From contig NC_060063.1 in the NCBI RefSeq assembly GCF_020283565.1, forward strand, positions 33,132,635-33,196,634: 64,000 bases of DNA, written 5' to 3'. The notes below the pieces were generated by a model, which ran no database searches, had not been told where the DNA came from, and saw nothing but the letters and a program-made list of their open reading frames with translations. Both the position numbers and the translations under genes were made by a program. This DNA comes from Trifolium pratense (Eukaryota > Streptophyta > Magnoliopsida > Fabales > Fabaceae). Below, piece after piece: positions 1 to 10,442 of this stretch. Position 1 is the first letter of the stretch. Every line of letters starts with the position of its first letter.

Positions 1-183
1 TTCGTTGTGAACTGGTTTTAGTGGCCAACATAAAAGTTGTAGCCCTGTTTGTTAGCTTTCCAACGAGTATTTGTGCGTCTCCATTGGACTTTCGTAGCCC
101 AAGTTATGATCGTTGCAATGAGAGGCTGTCCAATAATTTCCGCCTGAAACGGCAGATCAGTGAGCAGCCATCCTTTCTGATGT

Positions 184-265
184 TTTTCCGCCCCAGGCGT
201 AAGCTTTTCCGCCCCAGGCGTAAATTTCCGCCCCAGGCGTAAATATTTCCGCCCCAGGCGTAAAT
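184..265. repeat. Hairpin-word cluster in LTR (CCGCCCCAGGCGTAAA)
   Basis: Four copies of a roughly 18-base word built on CGCCCCAGGCG (stem CGCC/GGCG) stand nearly head to tail. The related LTRs at 53794 and 59624 carry a sister word at the same place (TTTCGCCCCAGGCGAAA), and 11030/16767 carry a different word (TTCGCTACAGCGAA). Confidence 0.9.
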
Positions 266-429
266 ACTGCAGTTTGCACCAGTTTTTCATCTGCGATCTT
301 CCTTTGCATGTAGTTTCGAACCAGTATCTTATTCTTACATGATTGTTGATGATTGTTGATGATTGTTGATGCATATATTGATTGTTAATCATGTATGAAG
401 TATAAATGAAGTATATTAAGGTGTTAATT

Positions 430-760
430 AACTTAATAAAGAAGGATATTAGGATTATGTTATTCTAATAAAGAAGTATATCGAATTATGTTATTCGATA
501 AAGACGGATATTAAGGTATTGATTATCTTAATAAAGACGGACGTTGGATAGTGTTCCACGTTATTGTTGACGGGCTATATGCCAAAATTGTTGATGAATA
601 TATTCATGAGTTTTGAGTGCATGCATCATGAATATTTAGGGATATTGGCTTGTCCAATAAAGAAGGATATCGAACTATATTTGTTTGATAAAGACGGATA
701 TCGGAGGTGAAATACTCTGATAAAGACGATGGTACCACATGCATTAGAGGTGTCTAGAGG
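430..760 (+). repeat. AATAAAGA-GGATAT degenerate repeat block of the LTR
   Basis: About seven imperfect copies of a motif of the form (A/G)ATAAAGA(A/C)GGATAT are spaced 30 to 70 bases apart. Several contain AATAAA, the canonical plant/animal poly(A) signal, so this block is a candidate polyadenylation region of the LTR. Sister LTRs carry the same block, for example 12172..12380 and, inverted, 54600..54900. Confidence 0.7.
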
Positions 761-873
761 ACATAACATGAATGTGAAGCATTAGATTGCATTAGGGATT
801 ATGTGTGCATTTATAATAAATGATGTTTGACACATACTTGGTAAATGTTGATTGTTAATCCGTATGTGATGAG

Positions 874-1099
874 CAGAGTCCGTCATGACTATAAAATGAA
901 CAAACGCAGAGTCCGTCATGACTATAAAATGAACAAACGCAGAGTCCGTCATGACTATAAAATGAACAAACGCAGAGTCCGTCATGACTATAAAATGAAC
1001 AAACGCAGAGTCCGTCATGACTATAAAATGAACAAACGCAGAGTCCGTCATGACTATAAAATGAACAACGCAGGGTCCGTCATGACCATAATCTGAACA
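874..1099 (+). repeat. 33-bp tandem repeat inside family-B LTR
   Basis: Seven units begin AGAGTCCGTCATGACTATAA. Five are 33 bp, one is 32 bp, and the last is diverged and reads AGGGTCCGTCATGACCATAA. The 5' and 3' LTRs at 11030 and 16767 have only three units, and 53794/59624 have two. The open frames crossing this block on both strands are only translations of the repeat. Confidence 0.95.
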
Positions 1100-1674
1100 A
1101 TGTATTTGTTGATGTTTTGGTATTGTCCGAGACGACGTGAAACTATATGTTTGGTGTATTTTGTGAATGATTGATTATGTGATAAATGAAGTATATGCAT
1201 GATATATGAATATGCATGAATGATGGTGATGTATATGTATAATGTATGATTATGCATGTTTTTATGAAAAAGTGTTTAAGTACAATTTACTTACACTTGT
1301 ATATTTTGAGTATGTTATCTAACTCTCTTTTATGTGTTATGTGCTGGACCGTTGGGGGTCCAGATTTTACAGGATTTGTGGTATTCGATGTCGAGTCGTC
1401 GGTGAAGCTCCGCTCTGATTGTGACACGGGAAAGGGTTTTATATTGTATATAAAGTCCATTATCTAGGTTGATTTGTATAGCTAATAAATACATTAGTTG
1501 ATTTAAGATTTGTATAAACACTATTTTTACTAATTAATTACATTAGTATTATTTTGATAGAGGAGTGTAATACTCGAACCGATATTCAATAAATTAAACG
1601 TGATTTTCCGTTGCGTATTTTGAAAAAGATTTTACTAAGGTAGAAATATAGAAATAATGGGTTTGGGTGTTACA

Positions 1675-2394
1675 GATGGACTGGTTACTTTCTTCAGATT
1701 GAGTGTCCCCTTCATTATCAGAGGTATCCTCATCAGCAGTTCCAGTTTCCTCATCTGTGGACTCAGATGTTGTGGCAGTTGGCTCAACATCCTTTTCAGC
1801 AACAGTTTCCTTCACAGGTTCTTCCTCAGCAGTTCCAGCATCTTCATTCTCATTCAAGGATGTCTCAACATCTTGCATGACAACCTCTTCAGTCACAACA
1901 GGGGTTGATTTTTCAGCCATCATCTCAGTTTCAACAGGCATAGAATTAAGATCTCTCTTTTCAGCTTCAGACCCCAATTTTTCTAGACTAGGGTTATCAC
2001 CGGTTGACACGATTGTTTCAACAACATCAGACACAGTTTTGGGGTTTACTTCAGTTGCTTTCTCAGATGTGTTAACATTCGAATCAAAAACCAAATCAGA
2101 CATAGACAGAGCAAACTTAGACTTGTAGTCTCTTCTCTTTCTTTTAGAACTTCCTTTACTAGATTTAGCAATTTTAGCAGTAGAAAGAGAGATATCATCG
2201 CCTACCTCAGAAGTTCCCTTCTTCACAACAGTTTTTCCTTTTCCTTGCTTCTCAGCGTCATTGGATTGAGCTTTGGGTTTGGATGCATGAACAACTGTAA
2301 CGGGGACCGCGTCCTTGATAATCTTTGAGGGATCGATTTTTGTCTTTGATCGAGTAGACCGTCCGGTTTTAGTGGTTTGTGAAGATTCAGACAT
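1675..2394 (-). pseudogene. env-like ORF of SIRE-type copia element, 3' end lost
   Basis: This frame lies downstream of gag-pol in the same orientation, 222 bases after the pol stop, where SIRE/Maximus copia elements carry an extra 'envelope-like' ORF. Translation from the methionine at 2394 gives about 240 residues: a basic Ser/Thr/Lys-rich start (MSESSQTTKTGRSTRSK) followed by an acidic Glu/Thr/Ser-rich low-complexity tail. No clear signal peptide or membrane segment is visible in what remains. The family-B LTR inserted at 1674/1675 cuts the frame, and the residues read beyond it come from LTR sequence. The env-like label rests on position and composition; function is unproven even in intact relatives. 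An upstream in-frame extension to 2604 looks like spacer. Confidence 0.7.
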
Positions 2395-2616
2395 GTTTTG
2401 ATAATTTTTGAAGGTTGAGAAGATGGATAGATGGAGTTTGATGATCAAAGTGAGAAAATAGGGTTTGCAGACAATGGTTAGAATTTGGAAGAAAAACAAT
2501 TGAATGCGTGTGATGATGTATTTAAGGGAAGTTTGTAATGATTTCCCTAAATTAGCGTGCATTAAATGATGGGAGAGAAAACGGTTTCCTTTTGCACGCC
2601 ACAACTGCAGTAACTG

Positions 2617-5600
2617 CTATGCTTCTTCATGCAGGCAAATTCCCAATTTGCCCCTTAAAAATTCAAACTGATTAGCATCAAGCGCCTTTGTAAAAATGTC
2701 AGCTAGCTGTTCACTTGTACCAATGTGCTTGAGTTCCACACAATTTTCTTCAACAAGGTCTCTAATGAAATGATGCCTGATGTCTATGTGTTTGGTCCTT
2801 GAGTGTTGAACTGGATTCTTTGATATATTGATTGCACTCAAGTTGTCACAATATAATGTCATGACATCTTGGTCGACATTATATTCTTTCAGCATCTGTT
2901 TCATCCACATCAACTGTGAACAACTGCTACCTGCAGCTATGTATTCAGCCTCTGCAGTGGATAGAGACACACAATTCTGCTTCTTGCTGAACCATGAGAT
3001 TAAGTTGTCACCCAAAAAGAAGCATCCTCCTGAAGTGCTCTTTCTATCATCAGCACTTCCAGCCCAATCTGCATCACAATACCCTATTAAAGTTGAGTTC
3101 TTGGTCTGGGAATACAGAATCCCATAATCACTGGTGCCCTTTATATACTTCAGAATCCTTTTGACTTGCACAAGATGGCTCATCTTTGGCTTGGCTTGGT
3201 ATCTTGCACAAACACCAACAGCAAAGGTGATGTCTGGTCTACTAGCTGTAAGATACAAGAGACTGCCAATCATGCTCCTGTATAGACTTTGGTCAACATC
3301 AATGCCATTTTCATCTTTGGTTAGCTTCAGATGTGTAGCAGCTGGAGTTCTCTTGTGTGCTGCAGTGTTCATTCCAAATTTCTTGATCATATTCTTCGCA
3401 TACTTGCTTTGAGAAACAAATATGGTGTCTTCCATTTGTTTGACTTGCAGACCAAGGAAATATGTCAGCTCACCTACCAAACTCATTTCAAACTCTGATT
3501 GCATTTGTTGTACAAAATGTTGCACCATCTTTTCAGACATTCCACCAAATACTATGTCATCAACATATATTTGGGCAATCATCAGCTTTTCTTCTTGTTC
3601 TTTAACAAACAAGGTTTTGTCATGGCCTCCTTTTCTGTATCCTTGACTAACAAGAAAATTTGTCAGCCTTTCGTACCAAGCCCTTGGAGCCTGTTTCAGT
3701 CCATAAAGAGCCTTCTTCAGCTTGTACACATGATCAGAATTAGCAGGATCTACAAAACCTTTTGGCTGCTCCACATAAACTTCTTCATGTAAGTACCCAT
3801 TAAGAAAGGCACTCTTGACATCCATTTGGTACAGCTTAAATTTAAAGATGCAGGCTATACCAAGAAGAAGTCTGATAGATTCCAATCTTGCTACTGGCGC
3901 AAATGTCTCATCAAAGTCAAGTCCTTCAACCTGAGTGTACCCTTGAGCCACTAACCTTGCCTTGTTTCTTGTTACAACACCATTTTCATCTGACTTGTTC
4001 TTGAACACCCATTTTGTGCCTATGACATTAACACCATTGGGTCTAGGGACAAGATCCCACACATCACTTCTTCTAAACTGAGTCAGTTCATCTTGCATAG
4101 CTTCTATCCAAAACTCATCAGTAAGAGCCTCTTTTACATTCTTTGGCTCTATTTTTGAAACAAAACATGAATTAGTAACTACTTCATTTGTCCTTCTTGT
4201 AGCAATTCCTTGGTTAGGATTCCCAATGATGAGATCCTTGGGATGGTTCTTCTGTATTCTTATTGAAGGAACTTTACTCACAGGACGAGGTGTAGGAATG
4301 GTTGATTCATCATCTGAATCTGATTCCTTATCTGCTACAGCTTCTTCAGATGTTGGCAAAGTTGTTGCAACATCATCTTCAGTATCAGATGTTTTAGCAG
4401 ATGTCAAATCATCTATCACAACATTGATAGATTCTACTATTACCTTAGTTCTCTGGTTGTAAACTCTATAAGCCCTGCTGTTTGTTGAGTATCCAAGAAA
4501 CAATCCTTCTTCACTTTTGGGATCCATTTTTCTTCTGTGCTCTCTATCAGATAGGATATAGCACTTACTTCCAAACACATGAAAGTGTTTGACAGTTGGT
4601 TTTCTGCCTTTCCACAGTTCATATAGTGTAGTAGAAGTTCCAGTTCTGAGTGTTACACGATTGTGAATATAACAAGCAGTATGCATAGCCTCAGCCCAGA
4701 ATTGATATGGAAGATGTTTTGCATGCAACATCACTCTGGCTGACTCTTGTATTGTCCTGTTCTTCCTCTCAACAACACCATTTTGTTGAGGTGTGATTGG
4801 AGCTGAGAATTCATGCTTGATTCCTTCAGAGATGCAGAATTCAAGAAAGCTTGCATTCTCAAACTCTTTACCATGATCACTTCGTATCCTAACAATAGTA
4901 GAGTTCTTTTCTCTTTGGAGTTGAAGACAAAGTTCTTTGAATGCATCAAAACTTTCAGATTTGTCTTTTAGAAATTCAATCCATGTGAACCTTGAAAAAT
5001 CATCTACCATGACAAAAGCATACCTTTTTCCTCCAAGGCTCTCTACTTGCATTGGCCCCATCAAGTCTATGTGCAGTAATTCTAGAACCCTTGTTGTGGT
5101 CAGATGTTGCAACTTTGGATGCGACATCTTTGTCTGCTTCCCTATTTGACATTCTCCACATATACTTCCTTCTTCTATTTTGAGCTTTGGAAGCCCTCTG
5201 ATAGCCTCTTTAGCTATTGCCTTCTTCATGCCTTTAAGGTGCAGGTGGCCAAGTTTTTGGTGCCACAACTTTACCTCTTCTTCTTTGCTAATAAGACATG
5301 TTGGTACATCTTCTTCTTTAGGGATCCAGAGATAGCAGTTGTCTCTTGACCTTACTCCTTTCATTAACAACTCTCCTTGCTCATTTGTAACTAGACATTC
5401 AGCTTTCGTGAAGTTAACTCTCATGCCTTGATCACAAAGTTGGCTTATGCTGATTAGATTTGCTTTAAGCCCTTTTACAAGCAGCACATTATCTAGCTTT
5501 GGTAAGCCATGGTTTGCAAGTCTACCAACTCCCTTGATCTCCCCTTTAGCTCCATCTCCAAAGGTTACAAAACTGGTAGCATATGACTTCAAATCTTCAA

Positions 5601-7404
5601 GATAGTGTTCAACACCTGTCATGTGTCTAGAACAGCCACTATCAAAGTACCATGTTTCCCTTGAAGAAGCTCTCAAAGATGTATGTGCTATTAGACCTGT
5701 GATCTTCTTCTTTTCTCTCCATTCCTGTCTTGTTGTAACATTAGGAAAGACAGGAGTATAGAATTCTTGATGAACTTTCCTTGGATATCCGTGCAGCCTA
5801 TAGCAGAAAGGCCTAATATGTCCTTTTCTTCCACAATGATGACATGTCCAGTTATAGAACCTGGGCACAGGATGTTCCATAAGATGTTGCGACAATCCTC
5901 CTGACACAAACGTGTTGTTGATTGGAGTATGTATAGTGGCATTGTTGAACTTCATCTGTTGCTTTACTCTTTCATGTTCAAAACCAATGGGCTTAGGTTT
6001 CCCGTAGTTTTGTCTTTGTAACATTTCCTCAAAGGCATCAGTACCTTTGGTCAACATTTTGGCCACTTTTGTAACTTGATCCAAGTCAGCTTTTAACTTG
6101 GTCACTTCTTCATTCTGTTCAGCAACTTTACACAGGAGTTTAGACTTCTCCATTTCCAGCTGTTGAATTTGACTACCCTGATCTTCAACCTTAGCATTGA
6201 GATTATCAATGTTTATGAGTAAGTCATTCTTCTCAGTTTGTAGTTTACCATTGATCTTCTTTTGTTTTTCTAATGCTTTGCAAACTTCTATACTTCTAGT
6301 ATGAAGATCTTTATAAGTAGCAGCTAGTTCCTCATAAGTTACCTCCTCATCACCTGAATCTGAGTCAGATACACAAACTCCTGTTAAAGCATTAACATAT
6401 TTGGCAGATTCTTCTTCCTCTGAATCTGTATCAGACCATGAAACTACAAGACCTTTCTTTTGCCTTTTTAGAAAGGTTGGACATTCAGGTCTGATATGGC
6501 CAAAACCTTCACATTCGTGGCATTTTACTCCTCTTTCATCTTCATTTGTCTTTTTCTGAAAGCTGGACTGTTTGTTGTTGTTGAATCGACCATTTGGCTT
6601 GTGCCTTTGATCCACTTTCTTCATCAACTTGTTGAACTGTCTCCCAAGCATAGCCATAGACTCAGCTAAGCTTTCTTCACCTTCAGATTCAATTTGTAAA
6701 TCATCAGCAGCACTTTTTGAAGCAAAGGCTAGATTCTTATCTTTCTTTTCATTCCTCCTGTTTAGGCCAATTTCATAGGTCTGAAGTGATCCTATGAGTT
6801 CATCTAGATTTAGACTTGAAAGATCATGAGCCTCCTCAATAGCTGTCACCTTCATATCAAATCTTTTAGGCAAAGATCTGAGTATTTTTCCAACTAGCTC
6901 CTCATCTGAGATAGGTTTTCCAAGTGCATCAAACGAATTTGCAAAGTCAAGCACATTCATTTGAAAGTCATGAATGGTTTCTTCCTCCTTCATTCTGAGA
7001 TTCTCAAAATTGGTTTTGAGCATCTGAAGTTTAGATAGCTTAACTTTTGATGTTCCTTCATGAGCTTTTCTCAGAATTTCCCAGGCATGCTTAGCAGTAA
7101 TACATCTCTTAACAAGCCTGAACATGTTTGCATCCACACCATTAAAAATTGCATACAAGGCTTTGGAGTTGCCAAGTGCCAGATCATCCTCATCTTTAGT
7201 CCATTCATCATTTGGCTTCTTGACATCAGTTTTATTGCCATCTTTGTCAAGAACCATTGGTGGTTCCCATCCGCGTAACACAGCCTTCCATGTCCTGCTG
7301 TCAATTGATTTTATGAAAGCCTCCATTTTAGCTTTCCAATAATCATAGTTCTCAGGACCTGTCAGTAAGGGGGGTTTAGACACTGACCCTCCTTCTTTAT
7401 CCAT
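2617..7404 (-). CDS. Gag-Pol polyprotein, Ty1-copia SIRE/Maximus type, intact
   Basis: The frame encodes 1595 residues with no stop. Gag spans about 1-290. A CCHC knuckle lies at 295-308 ([14 protein letters not shown]), an acidic and coiled-coil stretch at about 325-460, and a second knuckle at 521-534 ([14 protein letters not shown]). The aspartic protease carries DSG at 588-590. The integrase HHCC region is near 714-752, with D780, D843 and E879 in the integrase core. Reverse transcriptase has YVDD at 1280-1283, and RNase H has D1444 and D1446 and acidic residues near 1485. Integrase before reverse transcriptase is copia order. Two zinc knuckles, the long gag linker and the env-like ORF downstream fit the SIRE lineage. 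The start is 69 bases from the LTR edge, so the leader is very short. An undamaged frame implies a young copy. Confidence 0.95.
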   Translation of the reverse strand: MDKEGGSVSKPPLLTGPENYDYWKAKMEAFIKSIDSRTWKAVLRGWEPPMVLDKDGNKTDVKKPNDEWTKDEDDLALGNSKALYAIFNGVDANMFRLVKRCITAKHAWEILRKAHEGTSKVKLSKLQMLKTNFENLRMKEEETIHDFQMNVLDFANSFDALGKPISDEELVGKILRSLPKRFDMKVTAIEEAHDLSSLNLDELIGSLQTYEIGLNRRNEKKDKNLAFASKSAADDLQIESEGEESLAESMAMLGRQFNKLMKKVDQRHKPNGRFNNNKQSSFQKKTNEDERGVKCHECEGFGHIRPECPTFLKRQKKGLVVSWSDTDSEEEESAKYVNALTGVCVSDSDSGDEEVTYEELAATYKDLHTRSIEVCKALEKQKKINGKLQTEKNDLLINIDNLNAKVEDQGSQIQQLEMEKSKLLCKVAEQNEEVTKLKADLDQVTKVAKMLTKGTDAFEEMLQRQNYGKPKPIGFEHERVKQQMKFNNATIHTPINNTFVSGGLSQHLMEHPVPRFYNWTCHHCGRKGHIRPFCYRLHGYPRKVHQEFYTPVFPNVTTRQEWREKKKITGLIAHTSLRASSRETWYFDSGCSRHMTGVEHYLEDLKSYATSFVTFGDGAKGEIKGVGRLANHGLPKLDNVLLVKGLKANLISISQLCDQGMRVNFTKAECLVTNEQGELLMKGVRSRDNCYLWIPKEEDVPTCLISKEEEVKLWHQKLGHLHLKGMKKAIAKEAIRGLPKLKIEEGSICGECQIGKQTKMSHPKLQHLTTTRVLELLHIDLMGPMQVESLGGKRYAFVMVDDFSRFTWIEFLKDKSESFDAFKELCLQLQREKNSTIVRIRSDHGKEFENASFLEFCISEGIKHEFSAPITPQQNGVVERKNRTIQESARVMLHAKHLPYQFWAEAMHTACYIHNRVTLRTGTSTTLYELWKGRKPTVKHFHVFGSKCYILSDREHRRKMDPKSEEGLFLGYSTNSRAYRVYNQRTKVIVESINVVIDDLTSAKTSDTEDDVATTLPTSEEAVADKESDSDDESTIPTPRPVSKVPSIRIQKNHPKDLIIGNPNQGIATRRTNEVVTNSCFVSKIEPKNVKEALTDEFWIEAMQDELTQFRRSDVWDLVPRPNGVNVIGTKWVFKNKSDENGVVTRNKARLVAQGYTQVEGLDFDETFAPVARLESIRLLLGIACIFKFKLYQMDVKSAFLNGYLHEEVYVEQPKGFVDPANSDHVYKLKKALYGLKQAPRAWYERLTNFLVSQGYRKGGHDKTLFVKEQEEKLMIAQIYVDDIVFGGMSEKMVQHFVQQMQSEFEMSLVGELTYFLGLQVKQMEDTIFVSQSKYAKNMIKKFGMNTAAHKRTPAATHLKLTKDENGIDVDQSLYRSMIGSLLYLTASRPDITFAVGVCARYQAKPKMSHLVQVKRILKYIKGTSDYGILYSQTKNSTLIGYCDADWAGSADDRKSTSGGCFFLGDNLISWFSKKQNCVSLSTAEAEYIAAGSSCSQLMWMKQMLKEYNVDQDVMTLYCDNLSAINISKNPVQHSRTKHIDIRHHFIRDLVEENCVELKHIGTSEQLADIFTKALDANQFEFLRGKLGICLHEEA

Positions 7405-7457
7405 TGTACCAGAAAGTACTCTCCCTGGAGCTCACCCAAAATAACAGAACAGGGTGC

Positions 7458-7473
7458 CTGCTCTGATGCCAAT
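7458..7473 (-). other. Primer-binding site of SIRE-type element
   Basis: Read on the minus strand, TTGGCATCAGAGCAGG directly follows the LTR end. TGGCATCAGAGC is close to the initiator-methionine tRNA complement used by plant copia elements, and it fixes the inner LTR edge and the orientation. Confidence 0.8.
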
Positions 7474-8494
7474 TGAAATTCTGGTATCACTAGAATGATG
7501 TTGCCTAAGATGTCCCAACAACTACTTTGTGTATAATGTTGTTTTCTATTGTTGGCACATCTTATATAACATATAAAAAAAAACTGACAGAAAATAAATA
7601 AATGACACAAGTAATTGTTAACCCAGTTCAGCCAACTGCCTACTCTGGGGGATACCAATCCAGGAAGGAAATCCACTAATAGCTCTAGTTACTAAGACCT
7701 CCAGCAAACCCTAGGATTTACGCCTTACACTAAGACCTCCAGCAAACCCTGGTTTACGCCTTATAACCTCGACACTACTTATGCAACTTCTGCCTAGGAA
7801 CTCCTAGACATGAGATCCCATCTCACTTCCACTCACACAACACAACCTGTGTTGATTATACAATGTTTGGAAAGATGTGGTGACAACTTGTCAAGACAAC
7901 ACTTCACTTTTGCTTAAAAGCTTCAAGTGAATCACACATGGTAAACTCCGTACTTCAAAGCTTAGGAGTAACCTTAAAATAACAAACTTACTTCTTAACT
8001 CGTGTTATAGAATCCACAAGCAAGAATTACAATCAAACAATAAAACACTCAACAAAGACTCAACAAAGACTCAATATGTGTAACTAATATTTTTCAATGA
8101 GATACTTAGTCTTGAGCTTGATCTTCGTATATATAGCATAATGGCACGCTCCTCTTGCTTCAGAATCAATAGGACGCTCCTTGAGAATCATAAAACGTGA
8201 TCTGATACTTTTTCAATCTTCATTAAGGATATATCAAGACTTTCCAAAAGTGTTTAAGGACTTTATATGATAGGATAAGTCATCCAGCCATTTCATTAAG
8301 TTTGTCGTATCCTTAAAACTCCTGATCAGATCAAATCTCCATTGAGCGTGCTCATTAAGTGGATTTCCAAAAATAGCAGATGCTCTCATAAATGCGCGAG
8401 ATTTCCTTGAATAAATATGATGTTGTAACATGTTTTCCAACATCTTGTTAGTATATTTGTTTTAGCAAAATTAAGCCAATTCAAATATCCAACA
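7474..8494 (-). mobile_element. 5' LTR of SIRE-type copia element
   Basis: On the minus strand the LTR begins TGTTGGATATTTGAATTGG at 8494 and ends in CA at 7474, 1021 bp. A TATA-like GCTATATATAC at about 8127-8137 (minus) is a candidate promoter. The flank at 8495..8499 is GAATG on the plus strand and should be one half of the target duplication. The other half and the 3' LTR lie outside the window or were lost to the family-B insertion. Confidence 0.85.
8127..8137 (-). promoter_or_regulatory. TATA-like box in SIRE LTR
   Basis: GCTATATATAC on the minus strand lies about 360 bases into the LTR and upstream of the primer site, a suitable place for element transcription. Motif only; no start site is visible. 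Confidence 0.5.
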
Positions 8495-8785
8495 GAATGA
8501 GACAGGATTCGCCGGCTGAAATCCTTGATTTGCCAACGCGTCATTGTCTCTCCTCCCATAATCACCAAGGGTACGCCTTGGCGGTTGAGGAACCGGTGGA
8601 ACATGGACCGGTGGAACCTGTTCTTCTTCCATCGTTGCTGAATTCTGTCCTTGACAGTGCGGTGTACCACCTAGCAAAACTATTCCCCTTGACGCTTGAG
8701 CTTCCCTTCTTGCCTTTCGAATTGCGCGAGCTGTCTTTTCAATCTCTGGATCAAATTGCAGCTCTTGAGGACCTGTTCTCCGCAT
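8495..8785 (-). pseudogene. gag N-terminus of Athila/Tat-type Ty3-gypsy element, interrupted
   Basis: On the minus strand the frame from the methionine at 8785 reads MRRTGPQELQFDPEIEKTAR and continues to RRTLGDYGRRDNDALANQGF and PANPVSF. The RRxLGDY...GFxPAxPxxF pattern is typical of the gag start in plant Athila/Tat gypsy elements. The frame stops making sense at 8494/8495, where the SIRE LTR begins, so only about 97 residues survive here. It follows its own primer site by about 110 bases. An upstream in-frame extension (to 8869) is leader sequence rich in hydrophobic codons and is not needed. The rest of the element should lie beyond the nested elements, left of the window. Confidence 0.8.
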
Positions 8786-8894
8786 GCACAATGAAACACA
8801 CAAGTAGAACGCTCCGGGAAACAAATATAAAACAGAAAATACTGAAGAAAACACAGAAAATATGAACACTATTGCCTAGTTGAATCAATCACAA

Positions 8895-8912
8895 TCCCCG
8901 GCAACGGCGCCA
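8895..8912 (-). other. tRNA-Asp type primer-binding site
   Basis: The plus strand reads TCCCCGGCAACGGCGCCA, which equals the 3' end of plant tRNA-Asp. The minus strand is therefore a perfect 18-base primer site, six bases inside the LTR. Athila/Tat elements commonly use this site. No tRNA body is present, so it is not a tRNA gene. Confidence 0.9.
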
Positions 8913-8918
8913 AAAACT

Positions 8919-10146
8919 TGATGACTAATTTCGCAAGTGCACGAAAGTCACGTAGTAATAAAAATATCGATCCACAGGGATTGTGTGATCAAACTAGTCG
9001 AATTGTGTTCATAGACATTATACAGAAAATTACACATAAATTGGGGGTATGTTGAGTAATGAATGGCTAGAAAACGTGCTTTGATAATAAGGAAAAGCGA
9101 GGTAGAATCATCGGAATCATCTAGACTATAGCTAACCGCATACAACCTACAATGTCATAAGAACTACTCAAGTGTTCACAACTAGATCGACAAATTAGTG
9201 AATCGCAATCTCTTGTCAAAATCCACTCTATTCGTTGTCGATACTCCCCCGATCTCTCGGGCGGAAGCTACCTACAACGAATGATATTAACGCGCGTCAA
9301 TCGTTCGCTACACTCTATGCCTCAATCTCTCGACCGGAGACACTCGAGTGCTCAATACAATTCAGTTCAGACATTAAATCAATACTCTCGCACGTGACTT
9401 AACTCAAAATCATTACAACACTAATGAAGGATTGTAAAGCATTAGAAACAGACTTGAATTGAATGAACACTGTAAAGAGAGTATGATCTTACACAATTGC
9501 AGGTTACATTTAGCTGAACTACATTCTAAACTACCCTAGATCCTACCTCCAAAGGAGTTTAGCTCCTCATCGTTCTTCGATTGCTTCCTCGCTTCATCGC
9601 CACGGCTTGTGAATCCATGATCTGATGCGCTTGGAGCTCCCACTGGAGTGTTGAATCACGATCTTCAAGTATCAAAGCCAGAATGTAGTGAAAAGTGCAG
9701 AAATTTTCCAACACTGAAACAGAATTCTGCAGAAAATATATATACAGAAGGCAACCACGCCGCGCGCCAGATCTATCACGCCGCGCGTGGTTGCAATTTC
9801 ATCAACTACGCCGCGCGTGGTAACAGAATCACGCGGCGCGTGATCAAGTCAGAGAGCAATCTTCATCTTCAGCAAAGCTTCACGCCGCGCGTGGTAAGGC
9901 ATCACGCGGCGCGTGATCAAAGTCAGAATCTTGGCTCTCTGTTAGCTCCATCACGCGGCGCGTGATGGCCTACGCCCCCAGCGTAGTGAAAATCATTCAA
10001 ATCCTGCAATTTTTCCTGTTTTCTTGCAAATCAAGTAATCAAGCTATTGGTTAGATTTCTCTCATATTTATTGCTAAAAACCTACTAAAATGTACCTAAT
10101 GTTGCTAAAATAGGCATGGATTAGATAGTGTGACGATTTGTCATCA
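8919..10146 (-). mobile_element. 5' LTR of Athila/Tat-type gypsy element
   Basis: The LTR runs on the minus strand from TGATGACAAATCGTCACAC (10146) to an end in CA at 8919, 1228 bp, and is followed by the primer site. The terminal TGATGAC of the plus strand and TGTCATCA at the other end form a short inverted terminal repeat. It contains a cluster of GC-rich palindromes at 9755..9985. It appears to have inserted into the host-gene fragment at 10147..10398. Confidence 0.8.
9755..9985. repeat. CACGCCGCGCGTG palindrome cluster in Athila/Tat LTR
   Basis: Seven or eight palindromic words are spread over 230 bp in two versions, CACGCCGCGCGTGG and ATCACGCGGCGCGTGAT, separated by unrelated AT-rich spacers. 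A weaker variant, TACGCCCCCAGCGTAG, ends the block. CpG density is far above the rest of the LTR. Confidence 0.9.
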
Positions 10147-10398
10147 AATGGGTACCAAGGTTGCACAGGCGCTGCATTATTCACAAGCGGCTGCATGCCT
10201 GATTGTACTTGTTGAGGCGTTCCAGGAGTGGGACAAAGGCACATTAGCAGCAGCTGCATTATTCACAAGCGGCTGCATGCCTGATTGTACTTGTTGAGGC
10301 GTTCCAGGAGTGGCAATCATTGCCCAAGTTCCAGAAGAGACATCATTAATTAAAAGTGGCACTAAACCAGGACAATACATATTATAAAATATCAACAA
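10147..10398 (-). pseudogene. Fragment of an unrecognised host gene with internal duplication
   Basis: On the minus strand an open stretch reads CPGLVPLLINDVSSGTW, AMIATPGTPQQVQSGMQ, PLVNNAA and, after the duplicated part, APVQPWYPF. It looks like a Pro/Gln/Asn-rich exon of a plant nuclear protein, but I do not recognise the gene. An 82-bp duplication shifts the frame, so the reading is not continuous. The Athila/Tat LTR starts at the end of the PWYPF stretch. The fragment lies just downstream of ATX-like exons in the same orientation but does not match the ATX exon expected next. Confidence 0.45.
10171..10313. repeat. Tandem duplication, period 82 bp
   Basis: The 61-base segment starting GCTGCATTATTCACAAGCGG occurs at 10171..10231 and again at 10253..10313 with no visible difference. 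The spacing of 82 is not a multiple of three, so the coding frame is broken. Confidence 0.95.
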
Positions 10399-10442
10399 AA
10401 CTTATGCAAATGGAAACCAATTCAATCTAAATGAAGTCTCAC

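Larger units (their letters stand above)
1..1674 (+). mobile_element. Family-B LTR, 3' part, cut by window edge
   Basis: This is the right-hand part of an LTR of the family seen complete at 11030..19004. It shares the AATAAAG-rich block, the 33-bp tandem block and the stretch ending GGGTTTGGGTGTTACA, and it closes at 1674 with the expected CA end. The next base begins the env-like reading frame of a SIRE-type element rather than a primer-binding site, so this is a 3' LTR or a solo LTR in plus orientation. The LTR start lies left of the window, so element type and target duplication cannot be checked. Confidence 0.85.

Noticed and set aside
845..1096. Repetitive open frames on both strands (VRHDYKMNKRR repeats)
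   Set aside because: They only translate the 33-bp tandem repeat within an LTR; sister LTRs with fewer units lose the frame.
874..1099. Regular direct repeats resembling a CRISPR array
   Set aside because: Units are contiguous without unique spacers and lie inside a plant LTR.
2397..2604. N-terminal extension of the env-like ORF
   Set aside because: The stretch is AT-rich spacer after the pol stop; the compositionally distinct protein begins at the methionine at 2394.
8497..8865. 122-codon plus-strand frame opposite the Athila/Tat gag
   Set aside because: Shadow of the gag reading frame on the other strand, which has a recognisable motif and correct context.
8895..8912. tRNA-Asp sequence
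   Set aside because: Only the 3' 18 bases are present; it is a retrotransposon primer-binding site.
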